Assembly (NCBI RefSeq): GCF_008011665.1
Contig: NZ_VOWJ01000023.1
Coordinates: forward strand, 1-64,000
From: Campylobacter volucris
Lineage (GTDB): Bacteria > Campylobacterota > Campylobacteria > Campylobacterales > Campylobacteraceae
DNA length: 64,000 nucleotides
Direction of reading: 5' to 3'
Below are positions 44,443 to 54,939 of this stretch, one piece after another. Made by a program: the position numbers and the translations under genes. The notes below the pieces were generated by a model, which ran no database searches, had not been told where the DNA came from, and worked only from the letters and a program-made list of their open reading frames with translations. Each line of letters starts with the position of its first letter. Position 1 is the stretch's first letter.

Positions 44443-44834
44443 TATTTTTGTCCGCTAAAAGTGATCTTCTCGTCTTTTATTTTACCTGCAAGATCTTTTG
44501 CACTTACACCAATAAGCTTAATTTTATTGATATTTTTTGAAAGTTTATGGATGCTATTAATTGTTTCAAAAGTAATCTCGCTAAGTTCTTTTATAGCTGT
44601 AATTTTTTCAACATTAATCACATAAGGTTTTTCGAATTTAGAAGTAAAACCAACTTTTGGTAGTCTTCTTTGAAGAGGTTGTTGACCACCTTCAAAACCT
44701 CTTTTTTCATTGTAACCTTTTCTAGCAGTTTGTCCTTTTCCACCTTTGGTAGAAGTTTTTCCCATACCACTACCTTGACCACGACCTATTCTTTTAGTTT
44801 TATGTGTTGAACCTGGTGCTTTTGTTAAATTCAT
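44442..44834 (-). CDS. rplO: 50S ribosomal protein L15
   Basis: 130 residues, a little shorter than E. coli L15. The Gly-rich start [20 protein letters not shown] and [20 protein letters not shown] are diagnostic. It lies directly after rpsE. No rpmD (L30) gene is present between rpsE and rplO, as in other Campylobacter. Confidence 0.96.
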   Translation of the reverse strand: MNLTKAPGSTHKTKRIGRGQGSGMGKTSTKGGKGQTARKGYNEKRGFEGGQQPLQRRLPKVGFTSKFEKPYVINVEKITAIKELSEITFETINSIHKLSKNINKIKLIGVSAKDLAGKIKDEKITFSGQK

Positions 44835-44837
44835 ACA

Positions 44838-45281
44838 TTATCCTTTAAGCATTGTAAGTGCTTTAATAGTAGCACGCACAACATTTGCTGAGTTATTTGA
44901 ACCTAAAGACTTAGTTAAAATGTCTTTGATGCCTGCAAGCTCTACTATAGGACGAGTTGAACCACCCGCTATTACTCCTGTACCCTCACTTGCTGGTTTA
45001 AGTAAAATTCTACTTGCATTATATTTTACCTCTACATCATGAGGAATAGTAGAACCTTTAGTTTTAACTTCAACGATATTTTTAAAAGCATCATCAACTG
45101 CTTTTCTTATAGCATCTGGAACTTCTTTAGCTTTTCCATATCCTACGCCGACTAAACCTTTTCTATTTCCAACAATCACCAAAGCAGTAAATCTAAATCT
45201 TCTACCACCTTTTACAACCTTAGTAACCCTGCCAATATCGACGATTACTTCTTCAAATTCTTCTCTATTATATTTTTCCAT
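44838..45281 (-). CDS. rpsE: 30S ribosomal protein S5
   Basis: I take ATG 45281 with AAGGAAGG before it, giving 147 residues; a longer reading would overlap rplR. The N-terminal dsRNA-binding fold has [39 protein letters not shown] and [19 protein letters not shown]. The C-terminal part has [21 protein letters not shown]5 contributes to decoding accuracy and mRNA entry. Confidence 0.95.
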   Translation of the reverse strand: MEKYNREEFEEVIVDIGRVTKVVKGGRRFRFTALVIVGNRKGLVGVGYGKAKEVPDAIRKAVDDAFKNIVEVKTKGSTIPHDVEVKYNASRILLKPASEGTGVIAGGSTRPIVELAGIKDILTKSLGSNNSANVVRATIKALTMLKG

Positions 45282-45297
45282 CGACCTTCCTTTTGGG

Positions 45298-45654
45298 TTA
45301 TAGTTTGATTCCATTTTCTCTAAGTGCTTGCGCTAAAGTTGCAATAACACCATGGTATAAATAACCATTTCTATCAAATACCGCTTCTGTGATATTTTTA
45401 GTTTTTAAAACTTGCGCAAATTCAGCTGCTATTTTTTTAGCACCTTCTCTATTTGCTTTTACACCAATTTTTCTACCATCAACAGCCGCTAAAGTCACTG
45501 CTTTAGTATCATCAATAGCTTGGATATATAAAGTTCTATTTGACTTAAACACAGAAATTCTTGGAAGAGCTTGCGTTCCTGAAATTTTTGCTCTAATTCT
45601 TTTTTTTCTTTTAATTCTTAAAGATATTTTTCTTTTTAATACATTTGCTCTCAT
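45298..45654 (-). CDS. rplR: 50S ribosomal protein L18
   Basis: 118-residue 5S rRNA-binding protein. [20 protein letters not shown] followed by [19 protein letters not shown] is the conserved N-terminal region, and [20 protein letters not shown] the end. It lies 9 nt after rplF. Confidence 0.96.
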   Translation of the reverse strand: MRANVLKRKISLRIKRKKRIRAKISGTQALPRISVFKSNRTLYIQAIDDTKAVTLAAVDGRKIGVKANREGAKKIAAEFAQVLKTKNITEAVFDRNGYLYHGVIATLAQALRENGIKL

Positions 45655-45663
45655 ATTCTATCC

Positions 45664-46200
45664 TTACTTCTTAGATGTTTTACCAGCTTTGCGGATAATA
45701 CGCTCAGTAGAATACTTAACACCTTTTCCTTTGTAAGGCTCAGGTGGTCTAAATTCACGAATTTGAGCAGCAACTTGACCTACAACTTGTTTATCATTAC
45801 CTTTAACAATGATATTGTTTTTATCTACAGTGATTTCTATACCTTCTGGTATATCATAGTTAATAGGATGAGAAAACCCTAATGCAAGTTCTAAAACTTT
45901 ACCTTTTAATGCAGCTTTATAACCAACACCATTGATTTCTAAAGTTTTGCTAAAGCCATCAGTTAAACCTATAATTATATTTTGAGTTAAAGCTCTATAT
46001 GTTCCCCAATAAGCTCTGCTTTGTCTATCTTCACCTTTAGGAGAAAAAAGAATTTGACCTTCTTTGATCTCAACATTTACATTTGCTTTTGTATTAAGCT
46101 CTTTTGCCAAATTTCCTTTTTTGAATTTTAGCAAGTTACCTTCTAATTTTACTTCTACTCCATTTGGAATAGCAACTGGTTGTTTACCTATACGTGACAT
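45664..46200 (-). CDS. rplF: 50S ribosomal protein L6
   Basis: 178 residues in two similar domains. [20 protein letters not shown] opens the protein, and [20 protein letters not shown] near the end is the diagnostic L6 signature. The gene is preceded by a 76-bp gap after rpsH, wider than most in this operon. Confidence 0.97.
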   Translation of the reverse strand: MSRIGKQPVAIPNGVEVKLEGNLLKFKKGNLAKELNTKANVNVEIKEGQILFSPKGEDRQSRAYWGTYRALTQNIIIGLTDGFSKTLEINGVGYKAALKGKVLELALGFSHPINYDIPEGIEITVDKNNIIVKGNDKQVVGQVAAQIREFRPPEPYKGKGVKYSTERIIRKAGKTSKK

Positions 46201-46276
46201 ATTTTTCCTTTTTATTTGTCTACGATATGACTACTTTATAAGAATGGATATCGAATACCATAAAAAGTAGAAACTC

Positions 46277-46672
46277 TTACCAAATAGTACATAAAACTTC
46301 GCCACCAACTCCTGCTTTATAAGCTTCGTCGTTAGCCAAAACACCTTTAGATGTGCTTACTACTATAGTACCATAACCATTTTTAAATCTTTTGATTTCA
46401 TCTTTACCTTTATAAACACGACGGCCAGGTTTTGAAATGCGTTTTACTTCATTGATAACACTTTTACCTTTTTCATCGTATTTTAAAACTACATTGATGA
46501 ATTTCTTTTTATCTTCTTCTATAACATTGAAACTTTCAATATAACCTTTAGCTTGAAAAATTCCAAGCAAAGCTTCAATAACCTTAGAATGCAGAAGTTG
46601 AGTAGTTTCTAATCTTCTCATCCCAGCATTTCTAATTCTTGTAAGTGAATCTGAAATTAAATCATTTATCAT
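46277..46672 (-). CDS. rpsH: 30S ribosomal protein S8
   Basis: The start is ATG 46672, with GAGGAAG upstream and [20 protein letters not shown] as the usual N-terminus. It has 131 residues. The end [20 protein letters not shown] then [11 protein letters not shown] is diagnostic. In E. coli S8 represses the spc operon by binding near rplX-rplE. No such site was searched for in detail here. Confidence 0.96.
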   Translation of the reverse strand: MINDLISDSLTRIRNAGMRRLETTQLLHSKVIEALLGIFQAKGYIESFNVIEEDKKKFINVVLKYDEKGKSVINEVKRISKPGRRVYKGKDEIKRFKNGYGTIVVSTSKGVLANDEAYKAGVGGEVLCTIW

Positions 46673-46683
46673 GGTTCTTCCTC

Positions 46684-46869
46684 TTACCAACTTGCTTTTT
46701 TAAGACCAGGAATCAAACCTTCATTTGCCATTTTTCTTAAGCAAACCCTACAAATTCCAAAATCTCTATAAACTGAATGTGGTCTTCCACAAATTTGGCA
46801 TCTAGTATACCCTCTAACGCTAAATTTAGGTTTGCGGGCAGCTTTTGCAATCATTGATTTTTTAGCCAT
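46684..46869 (-). CDS. rpsN: 30S ribosomal protein S14, zinc type
   Basis: The start is ATG 46869, directly after the rplE stop, giving the 61-residue zinc-dependent form. Four cysteines lie in [41 protein letters not shown] opens the protein. A longer reading to 46899 would run into rplE. Confidence 0.96.
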   Translation of the reverse strand: MAKKSMIAKAARKPKFSVRGYTRCQICGRPHSVYRDFGICRVCLRKMANEGLIPGLKKASW

Positions 46870-46870
46870 A

Positions 46871-47416
46871 TTACTTTCCTTTTGCAAATGGCACGCCAAA
46901 TAATTCTAATAATTTTTGTGCCTCTTTATCTGATTTTGCTGTTGTAACGATAGAAATGTTCATACCATGAGTTCTTAAAATTTTATCATATTCAACTTCT
47001 GGGAACATCAACTGCTCGTCTAAACCAAAGTTATAATTTCCTCTTCCATCAAAACCATCTCTTGGAAGACCTCTAAAATCTTTTACACGAGGAAGTGCAA
47101 TAGTAATTAGCTTATCTAAAAAAGCATACATATTATCTTTTCTTAAAGTTACCATAACACCAACTGGAAAACCTTCTCTAACTTTAAAACCAGCAACTGA
47201 TTTTTTAGCTTTTGTAATAACTGCTTTTTGTCCAGCAATCAAAGAAATAGTATCAGCAACATTTTGCAATACTTTTTGATCTTTTGCTAATTCTCCAGCA
47301 CCAACACTTATAACAACTTTTTCTATAAAAGGTATAAGCATAGGGTTTTTAATATCAAATTCTTTAACTAAAGCAGGTTTAATATTTTGAGTGTATTTTT
47401 CTTTTAATCTCATCAT
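46871..47416 (-). CDS. rplE: 50S ribosomal protein L5
   Basis: 181-residue 5S rRNA-binding protein of the central protuberance. It begins [40 protein letters not shown] and [20 protein letters not shown] are typical. It lies 1 nt after the rplX stop. Confidence 0.97.
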   Translation of the reverse strand: MMRLKEKYTQNIKPALVKEFDIKNPMLIPFIEKVVISVGAGELAKDQKVLQNVADTISLIAGQKAVITKAKKSVAGFKVREGFPVGVMVTLRKDNMYAFLDKLITIALPRVKDFRGLPRDGFDGRGNYNFGLDEQLMFPEVEYDKILRTHGMNISIVTTAKSDKEAQKLLELFGVPFAKGK

Positions 47417-47417
47417 T

Positions 47418-47645
47418 TTATTCTCCTGCTTTTGCTACATTTGAAATATCCATTGGCATTTCTTTATTTACAAAACCACCATTTGGATTTTTATCACTTG
47501 GTTTTACAGCTTTTTTAGCAATTTTACATCCTTCAACTATAACTTTATTTGTTTTAGGGAAAACTGCTAAAACTTTACCTGTTTTACCTTTGTCATCACC
47601 TGCGATAACTTTTACCATATCATTTTTTTTGATTTTTAATTTCAT
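47418..47645 (-). CDS. rplX: 50S ribosomal protein L24
   Basis: 75 residues with a KOW motif at the start ([20 protein letters not shown]). It is an assembly initiator protein near the exit tunnel and is on the short side for the family, as in other Campylobacter. Its start shares the last base of the rplN stop. Confidence 0.95.
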   Translation of the reverse strand: MKLKIKKNDMVKVIAGDDKGKTGKVLAVFPKTNKVIVEGCKIAKKAVKPSDKNPNGGFVNKEMPMDISNVAKAGE

Positions 47646-48013
47646 TACAACACCTCCGGTGCTAGTGAAACAATTTTCATAAAGCCACCATATCTAACTT
47701 CACGACCTACTGGCCCAAAAATACGAGTTCCGATTGGCTCTCTTTTAGCATCAAGAATTACTGCTGCATTTTCATCAAAACGAATCAAAGAGCCATTGTC
47801 TCTATGAATTTCTTTTTTGGTTCTAACAATAACAGCTTTAACAACTTGACCTTTTTTTACTTTACCATTTGGCAAAGCTTTTTTAACAGATGCTACAATC
47901 ACATCACCCACAGTAGCATATCTTCTTTTGCTACCACCTAAAACCTTAATACACATTAATTCTTTTGCGCCGCTATTATCAGCAACTGCAAGCCTAGTAA
48001 AACTTTGAATCAT
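47645..48013 (-). CDS. rplN: 50S ribosomal protein L14
   Basis: 122 residues, beginning [20 protein letters not shown]. The middle [20 protein letters not shown] and the end [14 protein letters not shown] are diagnostic. It is coupled by one-base overlaps to rpsQ and rplX. Confidence 0.97.
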   Translation of the reverse strand: MIQSFTRLAVADNSGAKELMCIKVLGGSKRRYATVGDVIVASVKKALPNGKVKKGQVVKAVIVRTKKEIHRDNGSLIRFDENAAVILDAKREPIGTRIFGPVGREVRYGGFMKIVSLAPEVL

Positions 48014-48264
48014 TACTCAACTCCTGCTGATACTATAGTTTTTAAGCGAAATGATTTTCTTTTAGAAAGCGGTCTACACTCAACTGCAATGATGATATTT
48101 CCCACTTTAAGCTCATTTCTTTCATCATGAATTAAATATTTTTTAAAGCGTTTTACTATTTTTCTATATTTTGGATGAACAACTTTTCTTTCAACCAAAA
48201 TTGAAGCTGTTTTATCTCCAGCAATTTGAACAACAACGCCTTGAATTTCTCTCTTAAATGCCAT
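48013..48264 (-). CDS. rpsQ: 30S ribosomal protein S17
   Basis: 83-residue OB-fold protein. [20 protein letters not shown] is the N-terminus, and [20 protein letters not shown] the conserved C-terminal part. It lies 9 nt after rpmC. Confidence 0.96.
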   Translation of the reverse strand: MAFKREIQGVVVQIAGDKTASILVERKVVHPKYRKIVKRFKKYLIHDERNELKVGNIIIAVECRPLSKRKSFRLKTIVSAGVE

Positions 48265-48273
48265 TTTCTATCC

Positions 48274-48459
48274 TTATTTTAAAGCGCTAATTGCAGTATT
48301 GATTCTAGCGATGTCTTTTTTAACCTCGCTAATTTCTTTAGGATTAGTTAGCTGCATTGTTTTTAGCTTTTGTCTTAAAGTAAATAAAAGCACCTTTTTT
48401 TCTTTTAGCATTGTTGCAAGCTCGGCTGCTGTTTTATCTTTAATCTCAGTATATTTCAT
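48274..48459 (-). CDS. rpmC: 50S ribosomal protein L29
   Basis: The start is ATG 48459 (GAGAGAG upstream), giving 61 residues. [20 protein letters not shown] and [19 protein letters not shown] form the helical hairpin of L29. It overlaps the end of rplP by 14 nt. Confidence 0.95.
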   Translation of the reverse strand: MKYTEIKDKTAAELATMLKEKKVLLFTLRQKLKTMQLTNPKEISEVKKDIARINTAISALK

Positions 48460-48871
48460 TTTGGCTCTCTCTTGTAACAAACTTAGTTTTAAACGGCAAT
48501 TTATGCATAGCTAAAGTTAAAGCTTGTCTTGCCATTTCTTCATTAACCCCTGCCATTTCATAAATTATACGACCTGGCTTAATGTTCATTACCCATTCTT
48601 CAACTGCACCTTTACCTTTACCCATACGAGTTTCTAAAGGTTTTTTAGTTAAAGGTTTATCAGGGAAAACTCTAATCCAAGTTTTACCTTGTCTTTTTAC
48701 AAAACGAGTTAAAGCAATACGAGCTGCTTCAATTTGACGAGAATTTATACGGCCAGCTTCTGTCGCCTTTAACGCATAATCGCCAAAAGTAAATTCAGTT
48801 CCTCTGTTGGCATAACCTCTGTTACGCCCTTTCATCATTTTACGATATTTTGTTCTTTTTGGCATTAACAT
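48446..48871 (-). CDS. rplP: 50S ribosomal protein L16
   Basis: 141 residues near the peptidyl transferase centre. [19 protein letters not shown] is the N-terminus, and [20 protein letters not shown]-like text (here [20 protein letters not shown]) is diagnostic. It lies 2 nt after rpsC and overlaps rpmC. Confidence 0.97.
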   Translation of the reverse strand: MLMPKRTKYRKMMKGRNRGYANRGTEFTFGDYALKATEAGRINSRQIEAARIALTRFVKRQGKTWIRVFPDKPLTKKPLETRMGKGKGAVEEWVMNIKPGRIIYEMAGVNEEMARQALTLAMHKLPFKTKFVTRESQNEIY

Positions 48872-48873
48872 GA

Positions 48874-49575
48874 TTATTTACCTCTTCTTGCTCTTCTTGG
48901 TTTTTTAGTAGGAGTGTTTTCTTCGGTTTTTTCAGATTGAACACCTTTTTGTAAAACTTCACCTTTAAAGATCCATACTTTAATACCTATATTTCCATAA
49001 GTAGTATGAGCTTCAGCAAAACCATAATCAATTTTTGCTCTTAAAGTATGAAGTGGCACACGACCTTCTAAATACCATTCAGTTCTTGCCATTTCAGCTC
49101 CACCTAAACGACCAGAAACTGAAACTTTAATCCCTTTAGCGCCTGCTTTTTGTGCCCCTTGAATTACTTTTTTCATAGCTCTTCTAAAAGCAATTCTTTT
49201 TTCAAGTTGCGTAGCAACACTTTCAGCTGCAAGCTGAGCTGAAGCACCTGCTTTTCTTTCTTCTTTGATGTTGATATTTACTTCTTTACCGATTAAATCT
49301 TGAAGCTCTTTTCTTAATACATCAACATCACTACCTTTTTTGCCTATTATAATACCAGGTCTTGCAGCTACAACAGTTACTCTTAATTTTTTAGCTGTTC
49401 TTTCTACAAGAATTTGACTAATTCCAGCATAATAAAGTTTTCTTTTTAAAAAGGTTCTGATTTTATAATCTTCACCAATATTTTCTGCCATATTAGCTTT
49501 AGTAGGAAACCATCTTGATTCCCAGTTTCTATTAATTCCTAATCTTAAACCAATCGGATTTACTTTTTGTCCCAT
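48874..49575 (-). CDS. rpsC: 30S ribosomal protein S3
   Basis: 233 residues. [20 protein letters not shown] opens the protein, and [20 protein letters not shown] is the KH domain. The C-terminal half has [20 protein letters not shown]. The tail is Lys/Arg-rich. S3 forms part of the mRNA entry tunnel. Confidence 0.97.
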   Translation of the reverse strand: MGQKVNPIGLRLGINRNWESRWFPTKANMAENIGEDYKIRTFLKRKLYYAGISQILVERTAKKLRVTVVAARPGIIIGKKGSDVDVLRKELQDLIGKEVNINIKEERKAGASAQLAAESVATQLEKRIAFRRAMKKVIQGAQKAGAKGIKVSVSGRLGGAEMARTEWYLEGRVPLHTLRAKIDYGFAEAHTTYGNIGIKVWIFKGEVLQKGVQSEKTEENTPTKKPRRARRGK

Positions 49576-49576
49576 A

Positions 49577-49951
49577 TTAGCTTTCCTTTTTCACTGATGC
49601 TTTTTTAGCTTTTGTAGTTTTTTCAGCACTTGATTCTACCTTGCTAACTTCTACTAAAATATGTGAAGTTGGCTTTCTAATACGACTAGCACTTCCTCTA
49701 GCTCTTGGTCTAAATCTTTTCAAAACTGCACCAGCATCAACACGACAACTTGAAACAATCACTTCATTTGCTTCAAATCCACCATTTGCAACAGCACTTG
49801 AAATAGCATTTGCTATAAATTTAGCACCCTTATTTGGCATAAATTTTAAGCTTGCTAATGCAAGTTCAGCATTCATACCTTGAACTTCTCTAGCTATCAA
49901 TCTCGCTTTAGTTGGAGATAATCTTATGAATTTAATCAATGCTCTACTCAT
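49577..49951 (-). CDS. rplV: 50S ribosomal protein L22
   Basis: 124 residues. [20 protein letters not shown] is the conserved start, and [20 protein letters not shown] includes the exit-tunnel hairpin, a known site of macrolide-resistance changes. The hairpin region appears intact. A charged Lys/Ala/Ser tail follows. Confidence 0.97.
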   Translation of the reverse strand: MSRALIKFIRLSPTKARLIAREVQGMNAELALASLKFMPNKGAKFIANAISSAVANGGFEANEVIVSSCRVDAGAVLKRFRPRARGSASRIRKPTSHILVEVSKVESSAEKTTKAKKASVKKES

Positions 49952-49961
49952 AAATTTCCCC

Positions 49962-50243
49962 TTACTTACCTATTTTTTTCTGAACAGAGCCTTTATGACC
50001 CTTAAATGTTCTAGTAGGTGCAAATTCACCTAATTTATAACCAATATGATTTTCAGTTATATAAACAGGTATAAAACTTTTACCATTATGCACATTAAAA
50101 GTTAGACCTATCATATCAGGTATAATAGTGCTGCGTCTTGACCAAGTTTTAATTGGCTTACCATCGTTAGCTTTTTTAGCAGCGATGACTTTTTTCATTA
50201 CATGGTCATCAACAAAAGGACCTTTTTTTAGTGACCTAGCCAT
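49962..50243 (-). CDS. rpsS: 30S ribosomal protein S19
   Basis: 93 residues at the 30S head. [20 protein letters not shown] and the tail [17 protein letters not shown] are diagnostic. It lies 1 nt after rplB and 10 nt before rplV. Confidence 0.97.
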   Translation of the reverse strand: MARSLKKGPFVDDHVMKKVIAAKKANDGKPIKTWSRRSTIIPDMIGLTFNVHNGKSFIPVYITENHIGYKLGEFAPTRTFKGHKGSVQKKIGK

Positions 50244-50244
50244 C

Positions 50245-51075
50245 TTACTTTCCTTTTCTTCTTGAAATTATTAGCTTATCGCTAGCTTTTTTACGGCGAG
50301 TTTTTGCACCTTTAGTTGGTTTACCCCAAGGAGTAACTGGATGACGACCTGAATTTTTCTTACCTTCACCACCACCATGTGGGTGATCTACTGGGTTCAT
50401 TGCACTACCTCTAGTTTGCGGACGAATACCTCTATGACGATTTCTTCCTGCCTTACCGATAGTCACATTTGACCATTCTTCATTCCCAACTTCACCAATA
50501 CTTGCCATACATTCAGCTAAAACTTGTCTCATTTCACCGCTTGCAAGTCTTAAGATAACATATTTTTCTTCTTTACCCATAAGTTGCGCATATGCTCCAG
50601 CTGAACGAATCATTTGTCCGCCTTTACCTGGTTTTAATTCTATATTATGCACTATAGTACCAACTGGGATATTTCTAAGTTTCATTGCGTTACCTGGTTT
50701 AATATCAAGACCACTTTCAGCAGCACAAACAATATCACCAACACCCAAACCTTTTGGTTGTAAGATGTATCTTTTTTCGCCATCTTTATAAGAAATCAAA
50801 GCTATACGACAATTTCTGTATGGATCATACTCAATAGCTTCAACTTTACCTTCAATGCCAAATTTTCTTCTTTTAAAATCTATAATTCTATAAAGTTTTT
50901 TAGCACCTGCTTCTTTATGACGGCTTGTGATTCTACCATTATTATTACGACCTGCATGTGCTGGAAGTTTTACAAGTAATGAACGAACACTAGCTTTTGC
51001 TGTAATATCTTCAGAACTTACGCCTGTGATATATCTTCTACTTGGAGTATATGGTTTATATGTTTTAATTGCCAT
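50245..51075 (-). CDS. rplB: 50S ribosomal protein L2
   Basis: 276-residue protein needed for subunit joining and peptidyl transfer. [20 protein letters not shown] opens it. [20 protein letters not shown] holds the conserved His near residue 230 at the catalytic centre. Confidence 0.98.
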   Translation of the reverse strand: MAIKTYKPYTPSRRYITGVSSEDITAKASVRSLLVKLPAHAGRNNNGRITSRHKEAGAKKLYRIIDFKRRKFGIEGKVEAIEYDPYRNCRIALISYKDGEKRYILQPKGLGVGDIVCAAESGLDIKPGNAMKLRNIPVGTIVHNIELKPGKGGQMIRSAGAYAQLMGKEEKYVILRLASGEMRQVLAECMASIGEVGNEEWSNVTIGKAGRNRHRGIRPQTRGSAMNPVDHPHGGGEGKKNSGRHPVTPWGKPTKGAKTRRKKASDKLIISRRKGK

Positions 51076-51076
51076 C

Positions 51077-51358
51077 TTATGCCTCCGAATTTTCTAAGCT
51101 TACACCTTCTGGTAGCTTAACATAGAATTTTTTAAAGCTATTTCTTTGACCTTCACGACCTCTAAAACGCTTTACTTTTCCATCCATTTTTAAAGAATTA
51201 ATTCTTACTGGAGTTACACCAAAATATTCTTTCAAAACTTCTTTTAAACCATTTTTAGTCATTTTTGGAGAAGTTTGAATCACTACAACACCTTGTTCTT
51301 GAAGGCTTAAACTTTTTTCAGTATAAAGTATTGTTTTTATATCAGTAATATCTGCCAT
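51077..51358 (-). CDS. rplW: 50S ribosomal protein L23
   Basis: 93 residues at the tunnel exit, docking site for trigger factor and [23 protein letters not shown] and the region [20 protein letters not shown] are typical. It sits 1 nt after rplD. Confidence 0.95.
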   Translation of the reverse strand: MADITDIKTILYTEKSLSLQEQGVVVIQTSPKMTKNGLKEVLKEYFGVTPVRINSLKMDGKVKRFRGREGQRNSFKKFYVKLPEGVSLENSEA

Positions 51359-51359
51359 T

Positions 51360-51974
51360 TTAACCCTCTTTTACGATAGATTCAAGTGCTGCTTTTTCAA
51401 TAATAACAGCCTTAAACACAGATATTAAATAAGCATTTAGTTCGCTTATATCAACAACATAGCAATTTGCTAAGTTTCTAAAAGCAAGAAATGTTTTTTC
51501 ATCTAGCAAGTCTTTTACTATTAAAGCATCTTTCAAGCCAAGCTTTTTAATAACTGCATTTGCATCTTTTGTTTTACCGCTTTCAATATTTAAGCTATCT
51601 ACTACAAATAATGTATTATTGTTAGCCTTATCAGCTAATGCTCTTTCAAGAGCCAAACGTTTTTGTTTTTTATTAACTTTTTGAACATAATTACGATTGT
51701 TTGTAGGACCAAATGCTACAGCACCACCAACCCAAACATTTGTTCTTGTTGAACCAGCTCTTGCACCACCACGACCTTTTTGTCTCCATGGCTTTTTACC
51801 ACCACCACTTACATCACTTCTACCTTTAGTATGAGCAGTATTTGCTCTAAGGCTAGCAAGATAAGATTTTACATATAAGTAAAGGTTATGAGGATTAACT
51901 TCTGCATATTTTGCAGGAAGATCGAGCTCACTAGCTTTTTCAAATTTATCATTTAAAACAGTTGCTTTACTCAT
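51360..51974 (-). CDS. rplD: 50S ribosomal protein L4
   Basis: 204 residues. The extended loop around [20 protein letters not shown] and [20 protein letters not shown] reaches the exit tunnel. In E. coli L4 also represses the S10 operon through its leader; a hairpin is present in the leader of this operon but no link is shown. It overlaps rplC by 4 nt. Confidence 0.97.
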   Translation of the reverse strand: MSKATVLNDKFEKASELDLPAKYAEVNPHNLYLYVKSYLASLRANTAHTKGRSDVSGGGKKPWRQKGRGGARAGSTRTNVWVGGAVAFGPTNNRNYVQKVNKKQKRLALERALADKANNNTLFVVDSLNIESGKTKDANAVIKKLGLKDALIVKDLLDEKTFLAFRNLANCYVVDISELNAYLISVFKAVIIEKAALESIVKEG

Positions 51975-52546
51975 TTTGCAATCCTTATTTTACCCATAGC
52001 ACCATTATGTCCTGGAACCGCACCTTTAACAACTAAAATTCCATTTTCTTCATCAAATGATACTACTTCATTTTTCACAGTAACTTTTACATTACCATAG
52101 TGTCCTGCCATTTTCATACCTGGTTGAACACGACCTGGCCATTCGCGGTTACCAATCGATCCATGTCTTCTGTGGAATCTTGAACCATGACTTGCAGGAC
52201 CACCAGCAAAACCATGTCTTTTTACAACCCCACTATAACCTCTACCTTTAGAATTAAAACTTACTTTTAAAATTGAAGCTTCTTTTAAAGGATTAAGATC
52301 AATATCACCTGCTTGTGTATTTGCTACTTCTAAAGAAGCGAATCTATTAAATTCTGCTGAAAGATTGTATTTTTTTTGCTGACCAGCAATGCATTTATTA
52401 TTTGTTTTGCCTTTTACATAAGCAACTAAAGCCTTCCCATTTTCTACTTCACATACTTTAGTTTGAACAAGTTTAAGCAAGGTTACAGGAATGCTTGGTG
52501 TATTGATTGTTCTACTCATACCAATTTTTTCTACAATGTATTCCAT
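51971..52546 (-). CDS. rplC: 50S ribosomal protein L3
   Basis: 191 residues. [20 protein letters not shown] and [20 protein letters not shown] mark the loop that approaches the peptidyl transferase centre. It lies 9 nt after rpsJ. Confidence 0.97.
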   Translation of the reverse strand: MEYIVEKIGMSRTINTPSIPVTLLKLVQTKVCEVENGKALVAYVKGKTNNKCIAGQQKKYNLSAEFNRFASLEVANTQAGDIDLNPLKEASILKVSFNSKGRGYSGVVKRHGFAGGPASHGSRFHRRHGSIGNREWPGRVQPGMKMAGHYGNVKVTVKNEVVSFDEENGILVVKGAVPGHNGAMGKIRIAK

Positions 52547-52555
52547 ATTCTATCC

Positions 52556-52867
52556 TTATTTACCCATAGCTCTTACTTCAACATTGACCTCTGGAGCCAA
52601 GTCAAGCTTAGTAAGTGAATCTACTGTATCTGGAGTAGCTGCTACTATATCAAGCATACGAGCATGAATTCTCATTTCAAATTGTTCGCGTGAATCTTTG
52701 TTAATATGCGGAGATTTCAAAACTGTATATCTTTTGATTTTTGTAGGCATTGGCACTGGACCTCTGATGTCTGCGCCTGTTCTTTTGACAGCTTCTACAA
52801 TTGCTGCAACTGTGCGATCTAGAACTCTATGGTCATAAGCTTTTAGCTTAAGCCTGATTCTTTCCAT
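52556..52867 (-). CDS. rpsJ: 30S ribosomal protein S10
   Basis: 103 residues. [20 protein letters not shown] and [20 protein letters not shown] are diagnostic. It is first in the S10-spc-secY operon, which covers 21 genes without an internal terminator that I can see. S10 also serves in Nus-dependent antitermination. Confidence 0.98.
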   Translation of the reverse strand: MERIRLKLKAYDHRVLDRTVAAIVEAVKRTGADIRGPVPMPTKIKRYTVLKSPHINKDSREQFEMRIHARMLDIVAATPDTVDSLTKLDLAPEVNVEVRAMGK

Positions 52868-52890
52868 ATTTTTTCCTTTGTAAAGAACTC

Positions 52891-52913
52891 GTTAGATTTG
52901 ATGTAAATCTAAC
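52891..52913 (-). promoter_or_regulatory. Leader hairpin of the S10 operon
   Basis: A perfect 9-bp stem (52891-52899 with 52905-52913) with a 5-nt loop sits in the predicted ~62-nt leader, 23 nt before the rpsJ start. It has no T-run after it, so it is more likely a control or stability element than a terminator. Confidence 0.45.
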
Positions 52914-52936
52914 CACCATATAAAAATGATTGTAAA

Positions 52937-52965
52937 ATTATATAAAATAGCATTTTGAAAGTCAA
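52937..52965 (-). promoter_or_regulatory. Consensus sigma-70 promoter of the S10 operon
   Basis: On the minus strand TTGACT (52965-52960) and TATAAT (52942-52937) are separated by exactly 17 bp. Campylobacter promoters usually lack a recognisable -35, so this near-consensus pair suggests a very strong promoter. Initiation is expected near 52930. Confidence 0.75.
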
Positions 52966-53094
52966 GAAATAATATAATTTTTTTGTATTTTTATCCTTAT
53001 AAAAAGGAAAAAAATGATTTTTTATATACAAATACAATCATTTAAGAAAATATAAGCTACGATATATTATCATTACTTAATTTTTTAAGAAAGA

Positions 53095-53170
53095 GGGGCA
53101 TTAGCTCAGCTGGGAGAGCACAACGCTGGCAGCGTTGGGGTCAGCGGTTCGAGCCCGCTATGCTCCACCA
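53095..53170 (+). tRNA. tRNA-Ala (anticodon GGC)
   Basis: 76-nt cloverleaf with encoded CCA. The acceptor stem GGGGCAT/ATGCTCC has one G-T pair, the D-arm is GCTCAGCTGGGAGAGC, the anticodon arm CAACG-CTGGCAG-CGTTG, and the T-arm GCGGTTCGAGCCCGC. An AT-rich TATATT/TATTAT stretch about 30 nt upstream could be its promoter. A protein gene starts 6 nt after the CCA. Confidence 0.95.
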
Positions 53171-53176
53171 TAAATT

Positions 53177-54235
53177 ATGAAATTACTGCATTATTTTTAT
53201 GATAATTATCCAAAAATTCAGCATTTTAATGAAAGAAAAATTCAAATTCAAACCAATAAAAATTTTATTTTAAAAGGCGGTTTTGCTAGTGGTAAAAAAA
53301 ATTTAATCTTAAATTTTTTATCTTTTTACAAACACGAAAAAATACTTTTTATAGATTGTGCTGATTTAAGATTTAATAAAAACAGCTTATTGCATTTAAA
53401 TTCATTTTTGACTTATAACCCTCAAATTCAATTTTTAGTTCTTTGTAATTTTTATCATGATTTTGATTTCAACACCTTAAAACATCTTAATTTGCAAATC
53501 ATCATAAGTACTGCCAATGCAAATTTAACAATAGATTCTTTTGAAGAAATTCATCTAGATTTTTTAGATTTTGAAGAATTTTTAAGTTTAAACAAAAAAT
53601 ATAGCGACATAAAAACTATGGTGAGCTATTTTTTGCAAACTGGAAGAAATGTTTTAAATCAAAATCAAGACATAGATTTTTTTTACCTAAAAAGTTTTTA
53701 CACACCATTAGAACTTAATATCTTAAAAATCATAGCTTTAAATATTTCTAGTGAATTTAGTATCAATGATTTGTTTAAAACCTTAAAAAATGATATCAAA
53801 ATATCCAAAGATACTTTATATAAAAACATAGCTACACTAGAGCAAAACTACACTTTATATTTTGTAAAAAATTATGAAAAAAAATTAAAAAAAGTATATT
53901 TTTGGGATTTTTCTTTAAAAAATTTACTAAGCATACAAAAAGATTTTAAAGCCTTGTTTGAAAATTTGGTGTTAAATGAATTGTTTAAATTTAAAAAAGA
54001 AATTTATTACACAAAACATTTTGATTTTTACATACCTTCATTAAAAAATGCTTTTTTATGCTCACCTTTTAAAGATAAAGACTTGATTTTGCTAAAAGTT
54101 AAAAAAATACTCAATAAAAATCAACTCCAATTATCATCAATATACATCATAACCCTTTCTCAATATGAAGAAATTTTCATCAATGGAGCAAGAGTTTTAT
54201 TATTACCATTTGATGAATGGGCTTTGGGAATTTAG
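53177..54235 (+). CDS. P-loop ATPase-like protein of unknown function
   Basis: 352 residues, rich in Lys, Asn and Phe. A nucleotide-binding loop is suggested by LKGGFASGKKNLILNFL (about 33-49), which departs from the usual GKT/GKS by having GKK. KILFIDCADLRF and QIQFLVLCNFYHDF look like AAA-type strands with the Asp of Walker B, and the C-terminal half has the layout of DUF4143-type ATPases. The ATG comes 6 nt after tRNA-Ala, so no ribosome binding site fits outside the tRNA. No other in-frame start codon is near. The stop overlaps the convergent Bax-like gene by 4 nt. Confidence 0.55.
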   Translation: MKLLHYFYDNYPKIQHFNERKIQIQTNKNFILKGGFASGKKNLILNFLSFYKHEKILFIDCADLRFNKNSLLHLNSFLTYNPQIQFLVLCNFYHDFDFNTLKHLNLQIIISTANANLTIDSFEEIHLDFLDFEEFLSLNKKYSDIKTMVSYFLQTGRNVLNQNQDIDFFYLKSFYTPLELNILKIIALNISSEFSINDLFKTLKNDIKISKDTLYKNIATLEQNYTLYFVKNYEKKLKKVYFWDFSLKNLLSIQKDFKALFENLVLNELFKFKKEIYYTKHFDFYIPSLKNAFLCSPFKDKDLILLKVKKILNKNQLQLSSIYIITLSQYEEIFINGARVLLLPFDEWALGI

Positions 54236-54939
54236 TCTAATTTATCAAGCTGATGTTTTTCAATAATTGATAAAATCAATTGTGTGTATTTGCTTTTAAT
54301 TTCAGAATATTTTTCCAAATATCCCGCAGCTTCTCTACCATCTAATTTTTTATTTTTTTCTAAAATTCTTTGACGCCAAGTTCGAAAATCTTCATAAGCA
54401 AAATGACGATTTAAATTTAATACATAAGAATCCACACTTTCTTGCAAGGTATCAAAAATTCGGATTTTATGGGTTTTACCTGCTTCTCTGTTTTTAGGCA
54501 CTAAACCTTTATCTCCCCAAGTCCATTCCCCAAAAAGATTGTTTGCTTCTTTGGCAAAACGACTAGTTCCAGTCGCACTTTCTATGATAGCTTGAGCTAT
54601 GGCTAATGATTTTGGAACTTTTTGAATTCTTTTTTTAAATTCTTCAATGTCATATAAATTTTTAATGCGATATTTTTCTTTTAAATTGTTCAATCTAGCC
54701 AAAGCATTGGAATTTAAGTTTCTAAAATTAGTTTTCAATGCTTCATTGAAAAAACTATCCACAAATTTTTGCTCTTCTTCTATACACTTAAAAGATTCAT
54801 CAAGCAAAGTATTGATTTTTCCTATAAAAATTTCTCGTTTTTGATCCATATTCAAAGTGTAAAAACTAGAATCAAATCCTGAAACAAATTCAGCTTTTAA
54901 AAAAATACAACTAATGAGAAAAATTATAACTAGCTTCAA
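54232..54939 (-). CDS. Exported Bax-like glucosaminidase-domain protein
   Basis: 235 residues: signal peptide MKLVIIFLISCIFLKA, a helical linker, then a glucosaminidase/Bax domain (about 110-225) with KSLAIAQAIIESATGTSRFA, where the Glu of AIIESATG is the likely catalytic acid, and ANNLFGEWTWGDKGLVP. Proteins of this class cut or bind peptidoglycan. Its start overlaps the end of dapF by 29 nt, so it is the last gene of the coaE-dapF unit, all with a wall-related theme except coaE. Confidence 0.75.
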   Translation of the reverse strand: MKLVIIFLISCIFLKAEFVSGFDSSFYTLNMDQKREIFIGKINTLLDESFKCIEEEQKFVDSFFNEALKTNFRNLNSNALARLNNLKEKYRIKNLYDIEEFKKRIQKVPKSLAIAQAIIESATGTSRFAKEANNLFGEWTWGDKGLVPKNREAGKTHKIRIFDTLQESVDSYVLNLNRHFAYEDFRTWRQRILEKNKKLDGREAAGYLEKYSEIKSKYTQLILSIIEKHQLDKLD

